DNA of 64,000 nucleotides from Persicobacter psychrovividus (GTDB taxonomy: Bacteria > Bacteroidota > Bacteroidia > Cytophagales > Cyclobacteriaceae), in NCBI RefSeq assembly GCF_036492425.1, contig NZ_AP025292.1, positions 3,038,001-3,102,000 on the forward strand. Reading direction: 5' to 3'. The translations under genes and the position numbers were made by a program. This document shows positions 42,974-52,708 of this stretch, piece after piece (position 1 is the first letter of the stretch; the number at the start of each line of letters is the position of its first letter). Under the pieces are notes generated by a model. It had not been told where the DNA came from, ran no database searches, and was given only the letters and a program-made list of their open reading frames with translations.

Positions 42974-45106
42974 TTATTTTGCGACAGCCACTTGTTCTGG
43001 CTTCACTTTAATGTCTGTTCCTAAACGTTGCAAGTACGAAATCAAAGCAATGATCTCTGCCTCAGGTTGTACCTCCACATTTATTTGTGCTTTCAGGTTA
43101 CCCGCAATTTGTTTTGCCTGTGCCTGTACATCAGCCACCACCTGCGTTTCATATCCTTCCGCATACGGAACACCAAGCTTGCGCATGGCTGTTACCTTTG
43201 GTACAATTGATTCGGCATCGTAGGCTTGCTCAAACAACCATGGGTAAGGAGGCATAATAGAACCTGCCGATGTACTTGTTGGGTCCATCATGTGGTTATA
43301 ATGCCATGAATCTGAATATCGGCCACCAAGACGGGCCAAATCTGGACCAGTACGCTTGGATCCCCAAAGGAATGGGTGATCGTAAACAAACTCCCCAGCT
43401 TTGGAATACTCATCAAAACGCTCGGTTTCAAATCGGAAAGGGCGAACCATCTGAGAGTGACAGCCCACACAACCTTCACGGATGTAAAGATCACGTCCCT
43501 GCAATTCAAGCGGGCTATAAGGCTTAACGCTTTCAATCGTCGGGATATTTGAATCCACCAGGAAGGTCGGCACCATTTCTACGGCACCACCAATGGCAAT
43601 CGCTACAATTGAAAGACCAGAGAACACGATAGATTTGCGCTCCAGTTTCGAGTGCCAGTATTCTCCAATAATTTTCTTTTTCTCCAAAGCGGGAGCTTCG
43701 GCCTCTTCCTCCTCCTGGAATACTCCTTGCGCTGCCGTTTTGTAAAGGTTATAGGCCATTACAAAGGCACCCCCCAAATAAAGGGCTCCACCAAAGGCAC
43801 GCAATGCATAAAATGGAATAATCTGCGTTACTGTATCGAGGAAGTTACCGTACTGCAATACCCCATCGATGGTGAACTGACGCCACATCAGGCCTTGCGT
43901 AACTCCTGAAACATACATTGGAATGGCATAGAATACAATCCCGAGAGTTCCCACCCAGAAGTGTACATTGGCCAATTTGCTGGAGTATAATTTGGTGTTC
44001 CACATTTTAGGAATCAAATAATACAACATCCCGAAGGTCAGGAATCCGTTCCAGCCCAGAGCACCAACGTGTACGTGAGCAATAATCCAGTCGGTAAAGT
44101 GTACAAAACCATTGACACTTTTCAGCGATAACATTGGCCCTTCGAAAGTCGCCATACCATAACAGGTTACGGCTACTACCATAAATTTCAGTACGGCATC
44201 TTCACGCACACGGTCCCATGCGCCACGAAGTGTCAGAAGGCCATTCAGCATACCACCCCAAGATGGTGCAATCAGCATGATTGAAAACACCGTACCCAAC
44301 GTCTGTGCCCAATCTGGCAAAGAAGTGTAAAGCAAATGGTGTGGACCTGCCCAGATGTAAATAAAGATCAGTGCCCAATAGTGAATAATGGACAGCTTAT
44401 AAGAGTAAACAGGACGATTGGCCGCCTTCGGCAAGAAGTAGTACATCAAGCCCAAATAAGGGGTTGTCAGGAAGAATGCTACCGCATTATGCCCATACCA
44501 CCACTGTACCAAAGCATCTTGCACCCCTGCGTACATCGAGTACGACTTCCAGAAAGTTACTGGCAACTCGAAAGAGTTGACAATGTGCAAGACCGCCACT
44601 GTTACAAAAGTTGCGATGTAAAACCATACCGCCACATACATATGGCGTTCACGACGTTTGAAGATGGTTCCGAGCAAATTGGCTCCGAACACCACCCAAA
44701 TTAAGGTAATGGCAATATCAATTGGCCATTCCAATTCTGCATACTCTTTGGAGGTCGTGATCCCCAAAGGCAATGTGATCGCAGCCGCAACAATAATCAG
44801 TTGCCAGCCCCAAAAGTGAACCCACGAAAGGATATCATTAAACATCCGCGCTTTCAATAAACGCTGAAGTGAATAATAAACTCCCGCAAAAATTCCGTTC
44901 CCCACAAATGCGAAAATCACCGCATTGGTGTGTAATGGACGGATACGGCCGAAGGTTAAAAACGCCGTATCAAAGTTGAGTGCTGGAATAAAAAGTTGCA
45001 ATGCGACGATCAGCCCCACCAACATGCCGACGATACCCCAGATGACGGTGGCGATAGCAAAATACTTTACTATCTTGTTGTCATAACGAAACTTCTCTAA
45101 ATGCAT
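42974..45106 (-). CDS. ccoNO: cbb3 oxidase fused catalytic and cytochrome c subunits (CcoN-CcoO)
   Basis: 710 aa. Residues about 1-465 are CcoN, a twelve-helix haem-copper oxidase subunit with haem and CuB histidines in RPLHTNAVIFAF, WWYGHNAVAFFLTT, WAGPHHLLYTSLP and WIIAHVHVGALGWNG. Residues about 500-710 are CcoO, with a transmembrane helix, EGCVGCHSQMVRPF (haem c) and the Met ligand region AGSIMPPYPWLF. The NO fusion is characteristic of Bacteroidota. This is the high-affinity terminal oxidase of the locus. No ccoS or ccoI is visible in the window. Confidence 0.96.
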   Translation of the reverse strand: MHLEKFRYDNKIVKYFAIATVIWGIVGMLVGLIVALQLFIPALNFDTAFLTFGRIRPLHTNAVIFAFVGNGIFAGVYYSLQRLLKARMFNDILSWVHFWGWQLIIVAAAITLPLGITTSKEYAELEWPIDIAITLIWVVFGANLLGTIFKRRERHMYVAVWFYIATFVTVAVLHIVNSFELPVTFWKSYSMYAGVQDALVQWWYGHNAVAFFLTTPYLGLMYYFLPKAANRPVYSYKLSIIHYWALIFIYIWAGPHHLLYTSLPDWAQTLGTVFSIMLIAPSWGGMLNGLLTLRGAWDRVREDAVLKFMVVAVTCYGMATFEGPMLSLKSVNGFVHFTDWIIAHVHVGALGWNGFLTFGMLYYLIPKMWNTKLYSSKLANVHFWVGTLGIVFYAIPMYVSGVTQGLMWRQFTIDGVLQYGNFLDTVTQIIPFYALRAFGGALYLGGAFVMAYNLYKTAAQGVFQEEEEAEAPALEKKKIIGEYWHSKLERKSIVFSGLSIVAIAIGGAVEMVPTFLVDSNIPTIESVKPYSPLELQGRDLYIREGCVGCHSQMVRPFRFETERFDEYSKAGEFVYDHPFLWGSKRTGPDLARLGGRYSDSWHYNHMMDPTSTSAGSIMPPYPWLFEQAYDAESIVPKVTAMRKLGVPYAEGYETQVVADVQAQAKQIAGNLKAQINVEVQPEAEIIALISYLQRLGTDIKVKPEQVAVAK

Positions 45107-45555
45107 AGCTAAAAAAACAATAGTTCGATTCTCCCGAATTTAAAGAGATGGATCGCCCCAAAACATGACATTTGTCACTTGGGGTGTAAACCTTACATCA
45201 GTTTCATTCTTTACTTATATTAATTTTAGGATTATATCAACCTAAAGAGGGTTGTGACAATGCTTTAATTGAATTAATTTAATATTCCGTTTCGGGACAT
45301 TTTATTAAAAAAAAATGATGGTCTTAAAAATTTATTAGGGGAAATATCTCAAACTGACGGCCTCAGGGCACTTTCTGGATTTTTTCTATCATCGCCCAGG
45401 AAAATGGTTCATGAAAACTTTTTTTTATGTAATAATTTATGACTTTTTTCGCATTACCATTCCTACATTATAAATTGGGAGTGATCGGTCATGTATAATT
45501 CATCAAACCTCACTGACCATCATTCTTTTTCACCCGCTCATATTAGCTTTTTACT
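45107..45555. other. Divergent intergenic region, ccoNO / glgB, with a 12-bp palindrome
   Basis: AT-rich, about 450 bp. TGACA-TT-TGTCA at 45166-45177 is a perfect palindrome 60 bp before the ccoNO ATG, in a place fit for an operator. I saw no gene and no clear FNR box. Confidence 0.5.
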
Positions 45556-47607
45556 ATGTCAAAAACAGCGTTGAAATTACCTCAACTGGTTCAGGACGAC
45601 CAATGGTTAGCCCCTTACACAGACGAAATTAACCGAAGAATTGAGTCATTTATCTCAGCCAAAAAGGAAATTGAATCCCTTGCAGATAGCCTCACGGCCT
45701 TTGCAGGCGCCTACAAAGAAATGGGGCTGCAGCTCGATAAAAAGAAAAAAAGATGGACTTACCGTGAGTGGGCTCCAAAAGCGCAGGAGCTACACCTTAT
45801 CGGGGATTTCAATCAGTGGGACCGCAACAGTCACCCACTGACCAAAGGAACCGATGGCATCTGGGAGATCAGTCTTCCGCAGGAAGCCATTCAGGAAGGA
45901 TCATTGATTAAGGTTCAGGTGAAAGGCGACAACGGCACTTTGGACCGTATCCCTGCTTACATTAATTTGGTACAGCAGGATCCTGAAACCCATGGATATT
46001 CTGGCGTGGCTTATAAAGCGCCTTCTTTCCGATGGACCGATAAAAAATTCTCCTCCGCAGCACAAAAAGCCAGCCCGATTATCTATGAAGGGCATATCGG
46101 TATGGGTTGCGAGGAAGCGAAGGTAGGTACTTACCGTGAATTTGCGGACGATGTGCTGCCGCGCATCAAAAAACTTGGCTACAATACCATTCAGTTGATG
46201 GCCATCGCCGAACATCCTTATTATGGCTCCTTCGGCTACCATGTATCGAATTTCTTCGCGCCTTCGTGTCGTTTTGGGACACCCGAAGATTTCAAATATT
46301 TAGTCAACAAAGCCCATAAACTGGACCTGGCGATTATCATTGACCTGGTACACTCACACGCGGTAAAAAATCTCGGCGAAGGGCTTAACAAGCTTGATGG
46401 TTCCGACGATCAGTACTTTCACCCTGGAGGCAGGGGAGAGCACAGCGCCTGGGATTCCATGCTTTTCAATTACGGCAAAAAAGAAGTACAACAATTTTTG
46501 CTTTCCAATGTCCGCTACTGGATGGAGGAGTATCATGTGGACGGCTACCGCTTCGATGGCGTAACCTCCCTGATGTACTTGCACCACGGCGACAATATTT
46601 CCTTTGATCACTATGATAAATATTTCCTCGATCAGGTAGACTGGGATGCGCTGACCTATTTACAACTGGCCAATGCGCTGATCCACGAACTCAACCCTGA
46701 GGCCATTTCTATTGCTGAAGACATGAGTGGTATGCCTGGCCTTTGCCGACCAATTCTTGATGGAGGCCTTGGCTTTGATTTCCGCCTGCAAATGGGCATC
46801 CCTGATTTCTGGATTAAATACCTGAAGCACAAAAAAGACGAGGAATGGAATATTCATGAACTTTGGAGTGTGATGACCAACCGCAGAGCCAACGAGCGTT
46901 CTATTGCCTATGCGGAATCTCATGACCAAGCCATTGTTGGTGACAAAACAGTTGCTTTTTGGCTGATGGACAAAGAGATGTACTGGCACATGAGCAAAGA
47001 CAGCGACAATTTGGTGATTGATCGCGGTATTGCTCTGCATAAAATGATCCGTATTTTCACCATGGCACTGGGTGGCGAGGGTTATCTGAACTTTATGGGA
47101 AATGAGTTTGGTCACCCAGAATGGATTGACTTCCCTCGTGAAGGAAATGACTGGAGCTACCAGCATGCCCGCCGGCAATGGAGCCTTGCCGATGCTGATT
47201 TCCTGAAGTACCACTTCCTGAAAGATTTTGACAAGGCGATGGTCAAGACTTTAAGCCAGCACCATACGCTTCAGGCCAATGGGGCTTCTCAGCTAAATAT
47301 GGATGATACCAACAATACCATCATATTCCAGCGCGGAGAGCTGATTTTTGCTTTCAACTTCCACCCAACCAATGCTATTCCAGATTACAAGTTCTGGGTA
47401 CCTGCAGAAGGGGAGTATGAGTGCATTCTTTCTTCAGACAGTGCCGACTTTGGGGGCTTTGACCGTGTGGACACCTCGATGACCTATCACACCGATGAAG
47501 ACCAGAAGCTGAGTATTTACATGACCAACAGAACCTGCCTGGTATTTAAGAAAAAGAAAAAAAAGAAGGCTTCTACCAAAGCCCAAAAGAGAAATACTAA
47601 AAAATAA
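45556..47607 (+). CDS. glgB: 1,4-alpha-glucan branching enzyme (eukaryote-like GH13_8 type)
   Basis: 683 aa. N-terminal CBM48-like domain (about 60-160: YREWAPKAQELHLIGDFNQW), then the GH13 barrel with YHVSNFFAPSCRFGTPEDFKYL, D334 in GYRFDGVTS (nucleophile), E388 in AEDMSG (acid/base) and D457 in ESHDQ. A C-terminal beta domain ends near 660. The VSNFFAxSxRFGTPEDxKYL segment points to the GH13_8 type found in eukaryotes and Bacteroidota. The last 20 residues form a Lys-rich tail (FKKKKKKKASTKAQKRNTK) that I do not know from other branching enzymes. Makes branches in glycogen. Confidence 0.95.
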   Translation: MSKTALKLPQLVQDDQWLAPYTDEINRRIESFISAKKEIESLADSLTAFAGAYKEMGLQLDKKKKRWTYREWAPKAQELHLIGDFNQWDRNSHPLTKGTDGIWEISLPQEAIQEGSLIKVQVKGDNGTLDRIPAYINLVQQDPETHGYSGVAYKAPSFRWTDKKFSSAAQKASPIIYEGHIGMGCEEAKVGTYREFADDVLPRIKKLGYNTIQLMAIAEHPYYGSFGYHVSNFFAPSCRFGTPEDFKYLVNKAHKLDLAIIIDLVHSHAVKNLGEGLNKLDGSDDQYFHPGGRGEHSAWDSMLFNYGKKEVQQFLLSNVRYWMEEYHVDGYRFDGVTSLMYLHHGDNISFDHYDKYFLDQVDWDALTYLQLANALIHELNPEAISIAEDMSGMPGLCRPILDGGLGFDFRLQMGIPDFWIKYLKHKKDEEWNIHELWSVMTNRRANERSIAYAESHDQAIVGDKTVAFWLMDKEMYWHMSKDSDNLVIDRGIALHKMIRIFTMALGGEGYLNFMGNEFGHPEWIDFPREGNDWSYQHARRQWSLADADFLKYHFLKDFDKAMVKTLSQHHTLQANGASQLNMDDTNNTIIFQRGELIFAFNFHPTNAIPDYKFWVPAEGEYECILSSDSADFGGFDRVDTSMTYHTDEDQKLSIYMTNRTCLVFKKKKKKKASTKAQKRNTKK

Positions 47608-47644
47608 AAAAAATGCCTGACGCAAAAACGTCAGGCATTTTTTT
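47605..47644. terminator. Bidirectional terminator, glgB / small secreted gene
   Basis: AAATGCCTGACG (47611-47622) pairs with CGTCAGGCATTT (47629-47640), with A- and T-runs on either side. It overlaps the last codons of the convergent minus-strand gene. Confidence 0.9.
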
Positions 47645-48062
47645 GATCCGCTCCCGTACTTCGGATCACTTTACGAAAATTTCGTATGCTTTTCCTCACC
47701 CGTAACTCCTGGTCAATATAAAAGACATAATCAATGTCAGAGCCTTTCTCATTAAAGCGCCATGCACTGCCGTCACGGCCTTTATCAGACTTCAGGCTGA
47801 TTTTCTCCCGCTTACTGACCCAGCCTTTTCCTGGCGTAAGCACATCATATTTGACACTGTAACTTCCTTCATGAACATGATAAGTGTGCCCCAGCTGAAC
47901 AACCGAGGAATCACCTATAATATCCGTTTTGAGGTTCCGGATATTCAGATATTGGCTGTCTGCTAAAAAAGTTACTGTTACTTCCCCTGCCGTGCCAGGA
48001 TGCCCCTTATAGGTCAGCCCTACCAACAAAAGCATGGAAGCGATGATCAAATATTTCTTCAT
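47631..48062 (-). CDS. Small secreted protein of unknown function
   Basis: 143 aa. Signal-like helix MKKYLIIASMLLLVGLTY. The mature part is beta-rich (EVTVTFLADSQYLNIRNL, SYSVKYDVLTPG, SDIDYVFYIDQELRV) with a basic C-terminus. I do not recognise a family. Its stop lies inside the shared terminator stem. Confidence 0.7.
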   Translation of the reverse strand: MKKYLIIASMLLLVGLTYKGHPGTAGEVTVTFLADSQYLNIRNLKTDIIGDSSVVQLGHTYHVHEGSYSVKYDVLTPGKGWVSKREKISLKSDKGRDGSAWRFNEKGSDIDYVFYIDQELRVRKSIRNFRKVIRSTGADQKNA

Positions 48063-48253
48063 TCTATAAATCCGTATTACGTCAATATCAAATCCTATAA
48101 AACAAAGAATATGCCATATTAATAATTAGCGCAATATAGCCGCTGTAATGATATAATTTATCTTTAAATGGTACAACAACTACTTATTTGATGAAATTTT
48201 AATTACAAAAAGATAAAATAGGAGTTAGTAAATTAGAAGCAATCAACGCTGTT

Positions 48254-48691
48254 ATGCTAAACTACCGCCAACAAAAAAGTTACAAGTTTGAAACGGAGAA
48301 ATACCGTGACGGCTTAAATCAGGTTATTTTTTACTATGATCAATGGATTGAAGCCCTGCGCTCTTATGTCGCCAATAAAAACGAGTCGCCTACCCGTTTA
48401 GAGGAATTAATTTATGATGAGCGATTCCCACAGTGGCTTGATCAACAGCTTATTCCTGCATATCCCAATTACCCCATTATTCATACTTTGCTTGTTCAGC
48501 AAGAGGAGATCAAATCCAATGTGAAGCTTTTGATTGAAAGTAAAAGCAATGGCGACTCCCAACTGCAAATTATTCGGCACTATCAGCAATGCGCCAACGA
48601 CCTTCAGTTTGGTATTGAAACCATCGAATTAGTAAGAAAGCAAATCGCCAACCCAACGATGGTGAGTCAGCGAAGATCGGGAAAAATTTAA
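48254..48691 (+). CDS. Cytoplasmic protein of unknown function
   Basis: 145 aa, no signal peptide, almost entirely helical (FETEKYRDGLNQVIFYYDQW, LLVQQEEIKSNVKLLIESKS, FGIETIELVRKQIAN). A four-helix bundle is plausible. No motif recognised. It converges with the imelysin-like gene with only 7 bp between the stops and no terminator that I can see. Confidence 0.75.
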   Translation: MLNYRQQKSYKFETEKYRDGLNQVIFYYDQWIEALRSYVANKNESPTRLEELIYDERFPQWLDQQLIPAYPNYPIIHTLLVQQEEIKSNVKLLIESKSNGDSQLQIIRHYQQCANDLQFGIETIELVRKQIANPTMVSQRRSGKI

Positions 48692-48698
48692 AAGGCCG

Positions 48699-49766
48699 TT
48701 AATTCTTAGCCTCCACAGCAGAAATCTCCACGCCTATCACTTTTGGCAGAGAACGAGTGAGCACCTCCATATCAGCCAATGCACGCTGCAACGCCCGCAT
48801 TTGGTTAGGGTATAACCTGATTGCCTGCTCCATATCTTTAAGTTGCACCTGATCAAAAACAGCATCAACAAGCTGCACTTGCTCATGAAGCTCCTCGAGT
48901 TCTTGCTTGCCCTCCAACAGTGCCTCCAGGCCTTTAAAGTGTAATTGCTCTTCTCCTACACTTATTGATCCGTCCCACAGCCCCTTCCAGAAAACCCACT
49001 GCAATCGGAGTGCCCGTAATGACTCTCCTGAGTAGGCACCCTGAATAAGCTCAAAATTCACCTGATCGCCATTGTTTATTCCTAACGGCAAGGCGAGACG
49101 CTTGCCATTCATCAAATCAATCGTTTTTATGGCAGAACTGACCAACATCGGTACCGCTTCCCCTGCTTCCACTCCTGTATTGCTGGTAAACTGGCCTTTG
49201 TAATCGTTCCATAACTGATCGTACTTTACGCCAATGTCTTCCATGGCCTTCACTTTATCTATTAATGCCATTCGGAAGGCCGCAGAGCTTCGGATCAACT
49301 GTAACGTCTCGTCGTTATCTTTAGCAAAAATCATGTATTCCACAGCCATCAAGCCCACCTCTTCTGCCACTTTATAGCGACCATTAGCTGCGGGCAGTAT
49401 CCCTTCAGGGTTAATAGGGTATTTACCGATCAGTTCAGAAAGCATCAACTGTTCAGCAGGACCAAAATGCAGTAGCGAAATTGCCTGCCAGGTAAAATAG
49501 GCCTGTTTCCATGCCAGGCGCATGGTATTTAAAGCCTGCAAGCTCTGTGATCTCAAAAGGTCTTGGGTGGCGATATCAAGTGTGCGCATATCCTGTCTGA
49601 AGGTTTTGGCATTGGGAACAGCAAGGGTATCTGCCACTTCCTGAGCGAGCTGTTCGAAAAGTTCGACATCATGGGTCGGCCGATGATCTTTAAAATCAAC
49701 GGATTCACATGATAAGCTCAAAAACACAATCGGACTAATTGCAATAATCAATAACAATCTTCTCAT
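48699..49766 (-). CDS. Imelysin-family (M75-like) lipoprotein
   Basis: 355 aa. Lipobox LSC in MRRLLLIIAISPIVFLSLSC. The N-terminal half has the imelysin pattern MRLAWKQAYFTWQAISLLHFGPAE and GLMAVEYMIFAKD, the position of the family GxHxxE motif; here His is Met, so metal binding is doubtful. The second half repeats a similar helical unit (LRALRLQWVFWKGLWDG). Imelysins are periplasmic iron-uptake proteins; the TonB receptor upstream on the same strand supports an iron context. Confidence 0.82.
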   Translation of the reverse strand: MRRLLLIIAISPIVFLSLSCESVDFKDHRPTHDVELFEQLAQEVADTLAVPNAKTFRQDMRTLDIATQDLLRSQSLQALNTMRLAWKQAYFTWQAISLLHFGPAEQLMLSELIGKYPINPEGILPAANGRYKVAEEVGLMAVEYMIFAKDNDETLQLIRSSAAFRMALIDKVKAMEDIGVKYDQLWNDYKGQFTSNTGVEAGEAVPMLVSSAIKTIDLMNGKRLALPLGINNGDQVNFELIQGAYSGESLRALRLQWVFWKGLWDGSISVGEEQLHFKGLEALLEGKQELEELHEQVQLVDAVFDQVQLKDMEQAIRLYPNQMRALQRALADMEVLTRSLPKVIGVEISAVEAKN

Positions 49767-49924
49767 CTTTCTTTCTGATGTTTACACCCTTAGTTTCTCA
49801 AAAACAAAATACAGTCACCGTTTTCCCCTTCAAATGCCCTTGAAAGCATCCATAAAAAGTACAGCAGAGATGAAATTTACATGAAGAAACAATTTTATTT
49901 GGCGAAACCCCAATAAATAACTTA

Positions 49925-49970
49925 TAAAAATAAAAAGTCAGCTATTCTATTGACTGAATAACTGACTTTT
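49925..49970 (-). terminator. Terminator of the TonB receptor gene
   Basis: AAAAGTCAGCTATT (49933-49946) pairs with AATAACTGACTTTT (49957-49970), with a T-rich tail on the minus strand. Confidence 0.75.
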
Positions 49971-50034
49971 CGATAAGGGATTCTATTACTAAATAATCCT
50001 CATTAATAGCGGTATTAATTGCCTTAAATCTTAC

Positions 50035-52485
50035 TTATTTCCAGCGAAATTTCACCCCAAGCACCACTGACGTCGGCATGTTCGGTCTTAATCCGTCAGG
50101 TCTACGGCTTACCAAATAAGTTTGATTCATAATATTATTCCAATTCCCGTAAATCTCTACTTTGGCATGAGGATAATAACGCACACTGAGGTCCATGGTG
50201 AAGATATTATCAGTGCCTTCTCCTGCAGGAATCTCTCCAATGCCTGCAACGGTTCTCATAGCCGCCTGATATTTGGCAACGGTGTTCACGGCAAATTTTG
50301 GTGCGGCAAAACCAGCACCCAGCGCCCATTGGTGAGGAGCTACATAAGGTAGGAAATCTCCTTTTTCAACATCGCCCCATGGTTCAAATTCAGAAGCAAA
50401 AGTGTTTTGGAAATTGGCCACAGTATAGCTGTAAGAAAAATTAACAGGAAGCTGGTACTTTGTTGTTCTGCCATAGAGCAAATTACCATTGGCCTCCAAC
50501 TCTACTCCCTTTGAATGAACACGCCCACCATTGAACATATCTCCTGATCCAGCGCCACCGCTACCTTCATTATCGCTGGTCAGCAGGTTTTGGTAATCAT
50601 TGAAATAATAAGTCGCTGAAGCGCTCCACATCGGTCTGTTGGTACGCAAGCCCACCTCATAGTTAACACTTTCCTCAGGATTGGTCTCCTCTTTAGAGCC
50701 AGGAGGAGAGAAGCCCTTGTGCACACCTGCAAAAGTTGCCCAATACTGCCCAATACCATACTCAACACCTACACCAGGTAATATTACACTCACTTGATTC
50801 GACTTTTCTGAAAGGTCTTTGCCTGTACGGTCTGGATCATCAGCACCGTAATCATTCCTAACCTGATAAATGGACTCGTAGCGTACGCCAGGAATCACCG
50901 ACAAGGCCCCGTATTCCATGCTGTACTGAAGGTAAGTGGCAAAAGCATAGGCATTTTCCAGGCGGTTATTACCGCTGCCAACACCCTGAACACCTGCAGT
51001 TGTTTTGGTCATTTCCATATTGGTCATGCTGTATTTATCTGACCACTGAAAACGATCCATGCCATCTTCATGATATCTGAAACCTACCTCAGGCATATGC
51101 TTGAATTTTCCAGTATTGAATACAGCGTTGATACGCGTCTGTACTCCTTGAGAGTAATAGGCCCTGTTATTCGCCTTCACTTCGAGCCCATCGGCAGGCA
51201 CTTCTGTAGCGCCTGTCATGTAGCCGTACTCTGTTGGATAAGCCGAAGGGTCGTCAAGGATTTTACCAATACTTACCCCGCCCACTTTGCTGAGTTTGTA
51301 CCAGTTCCGAGCGAAATCGGTACGGTAAACCGAAGTTACAACGGACATAAAATCTGTAGGCTCAATGACATGCTGCAAGGAGTAAATTTTTTGCTCAGAA
51401 GTCATTTCATCCTTCTGAGAGGCAATATATCGCTGATAAGGGTCCAATTGAAAATCCTCCTCAGTAAGCCCGAGGTACGTTTCCTGGGATGTTTCCTTAT
51501 TGTAGCCCACTTTAAATTGCAAAGACTGAAATACCTTCGCATCTGCTTTGGTATTTAGCTGCCCTTTAATCATATAATCCTGTTTAGCAAAACCAGTATT
51601 GTCGTTATTCGGCAGTGTTTTGAATCCATCTGCAAACTGCTGAAATGTTTCTACCAAAATTCCGTACTGCTCGCCAGAAGTTCCCGCATAAACATGGGCA
51701 TTTTTTTGTCCGTAACTTCCTGCGTTAAGGTCTACCAAAGCCGTTGTTGATTGTGGGATCGCTGTAGAAACCAAATTCAGAGCCCCCCCAGTAGTATTTG
51801 GGCCATATTTTATCTGGCTGGCACCTTTTAGAATCTCAAAGGCTTCCATACGTCCTGCGGAAGGAAAGTAATAAGCTGCAGGAGCCACATACGGCGCTGG
51901 AGCAATCAAAATCCCGTCTTCCATCAGTGTTACCTTGGAGCTACGCTCAGAGCCTGTACCTCTGATCCCCACATTAGGGCGAAGTCCCCATCCGTCTTCC
52001 TGAACCAGGTTCATTCCTGGAACAAAAGCCAACACACTATTAACATCCCGATAGTTAAAAACCGCCAACTCCTCAGGAGAGATGTAATGATTAGCACCTG
52101 GTATCGCCTCAATTCCGGCACCAGAGCGTGTCAAAGACCCACCATTAATCGTTACATTTTCAAGGTCTGTTACCGCAGGTTTCAGTACAATTCGGTAATG
52201 ATAGGATTTTCCATTCTTAACCATTACCTGAATGCGGTTTTCTGAAAAGCCAACTGATCGGCTCACCAACACTGTTTTTCCCGAAGGCACATGATCAATG
52301 ATGAATTTTCCTTCAGCATCGGTAACTGCACCAGCAGTTGTTCCTTCAATGCCAATTGTTACCCCTTCGAGTGTTTGCTGTTGATGGCTTAAAACCTGAC
52401 CAGAGATTTTCCCCTGCGCCATAGCCACTTGGCTCATAGCAAAAAATGCCAGTACAAAAGTTAAATAGGTGTAGATGTTTTTCAT
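50035..52485 (-). CDS. TonB-dependent receptor, FecA-like, with carboxypeptidase-D-like N-terminal domain
   Basis: 816 aa. Signal peptide ending VAMAQ; residues about 25-110 carboxypeptidase-regulatory-like beta-sandwich (GKISGQVLSHQQQTLEGVTIGIEGT); plug about 115-235 (VFNYRDVNSVLAFVPGMNLVQEDGWGLRPNVGIRGTGSERSSKVTLMEDGILIAPAP); then a 22-strand barrel ending in VVLGVKFRWK. The GLRPNIGIRG / PYxAPxAYYFP pattern resembles FecA-type iron(III)-dicitrate receptors. The imelysin-like gene downstream fits iron uptake. Substrate is inference. Confidence 0.92.
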   Translation of the reverse strand: MKNIYTYLTFVLAFFAMSQVAMAQGKISGQVLSHQQQTLEGVTIGIEGTTAGAVTDAEGKFIIDHVPSGKTVLVSRSVGFSENRIQVMVKNGKSYHYRIVLKPAVTDLENVTINGGSLTRSGAGIEAIPGANHYISPEELAVFNYRDVNSVLAFVPGMNLVQEDGWGLRPNVGIRGTGSERSSKVTLMEDGILIAPAPYVAPAAYYFPSAGRMEAFEILKGASQIKYGPNTTGGALNLVSTAIPQSTTALVDLNAGSYGQKNAHVYAGTSGEQYGILVETFQQFADGFKTLPNNDNTGFAKQDYMIKGQLNTKADAKVFQSLQFKVGYNKETSQETYLGLTEEDFQLDPYQRYIASQKDEMTSEQKIYSLQHVIEPTDFMSVVTSVYRTDFARNWYKLSKVGGVSIGKILDDPSAYPTEYGYMTGATEVPADGLEVKANNRAYYSQGVQTRINAVFNTGKFKHMPEVGFRYHEDGMDRFQWSDKYSMTNMEMTKTTAGVQGVGSGNNRLENAYAFATYLQYSMEYGALSVIPGVRYESIYQVRNDYGADDPDRTGKDLSEKSNQVSVILPGVGVEYGIGQYWATFAGVHKGFSPPGSKEETNPEESVNYEVGLRTNRPMWSASATYYFNDYQNLLTSDNEGSGGAGSGDMFNGGRVHSKGVELEANGNLLYGRTTKYQLPVNFSYSYTVANFQNTFASEFEPWGDVEKGDFLPYVAPHQWALGAGFAAPKFAVNTVAKYQAAMRTVAGIGEIPAGEGTDNIFTMDLSVRYYPHAKVEIYGNWNNIMNQTYLVSRRPDGLRPNMPTSVVLGVKFRWK

Positions 52486-52708
52486 AATGAATTAAGCGTA
52501 ATTAGAATCTCATTACAAGAATAAATCTTATTTAGACTAATTACAAATTAAGATTAAAAAATATAACGCCTTTCTTTTCTACCACTGAATTATTAACCAA
52601 AGGTCACAGCAGGCATGAATTATTTAACAATCATTTTACATTAGAGATGACCGCTAACACAAAATGGTTTATAAATTTGCAGTCCCTATAAAATAAGGGG
52701 ACCACTTA

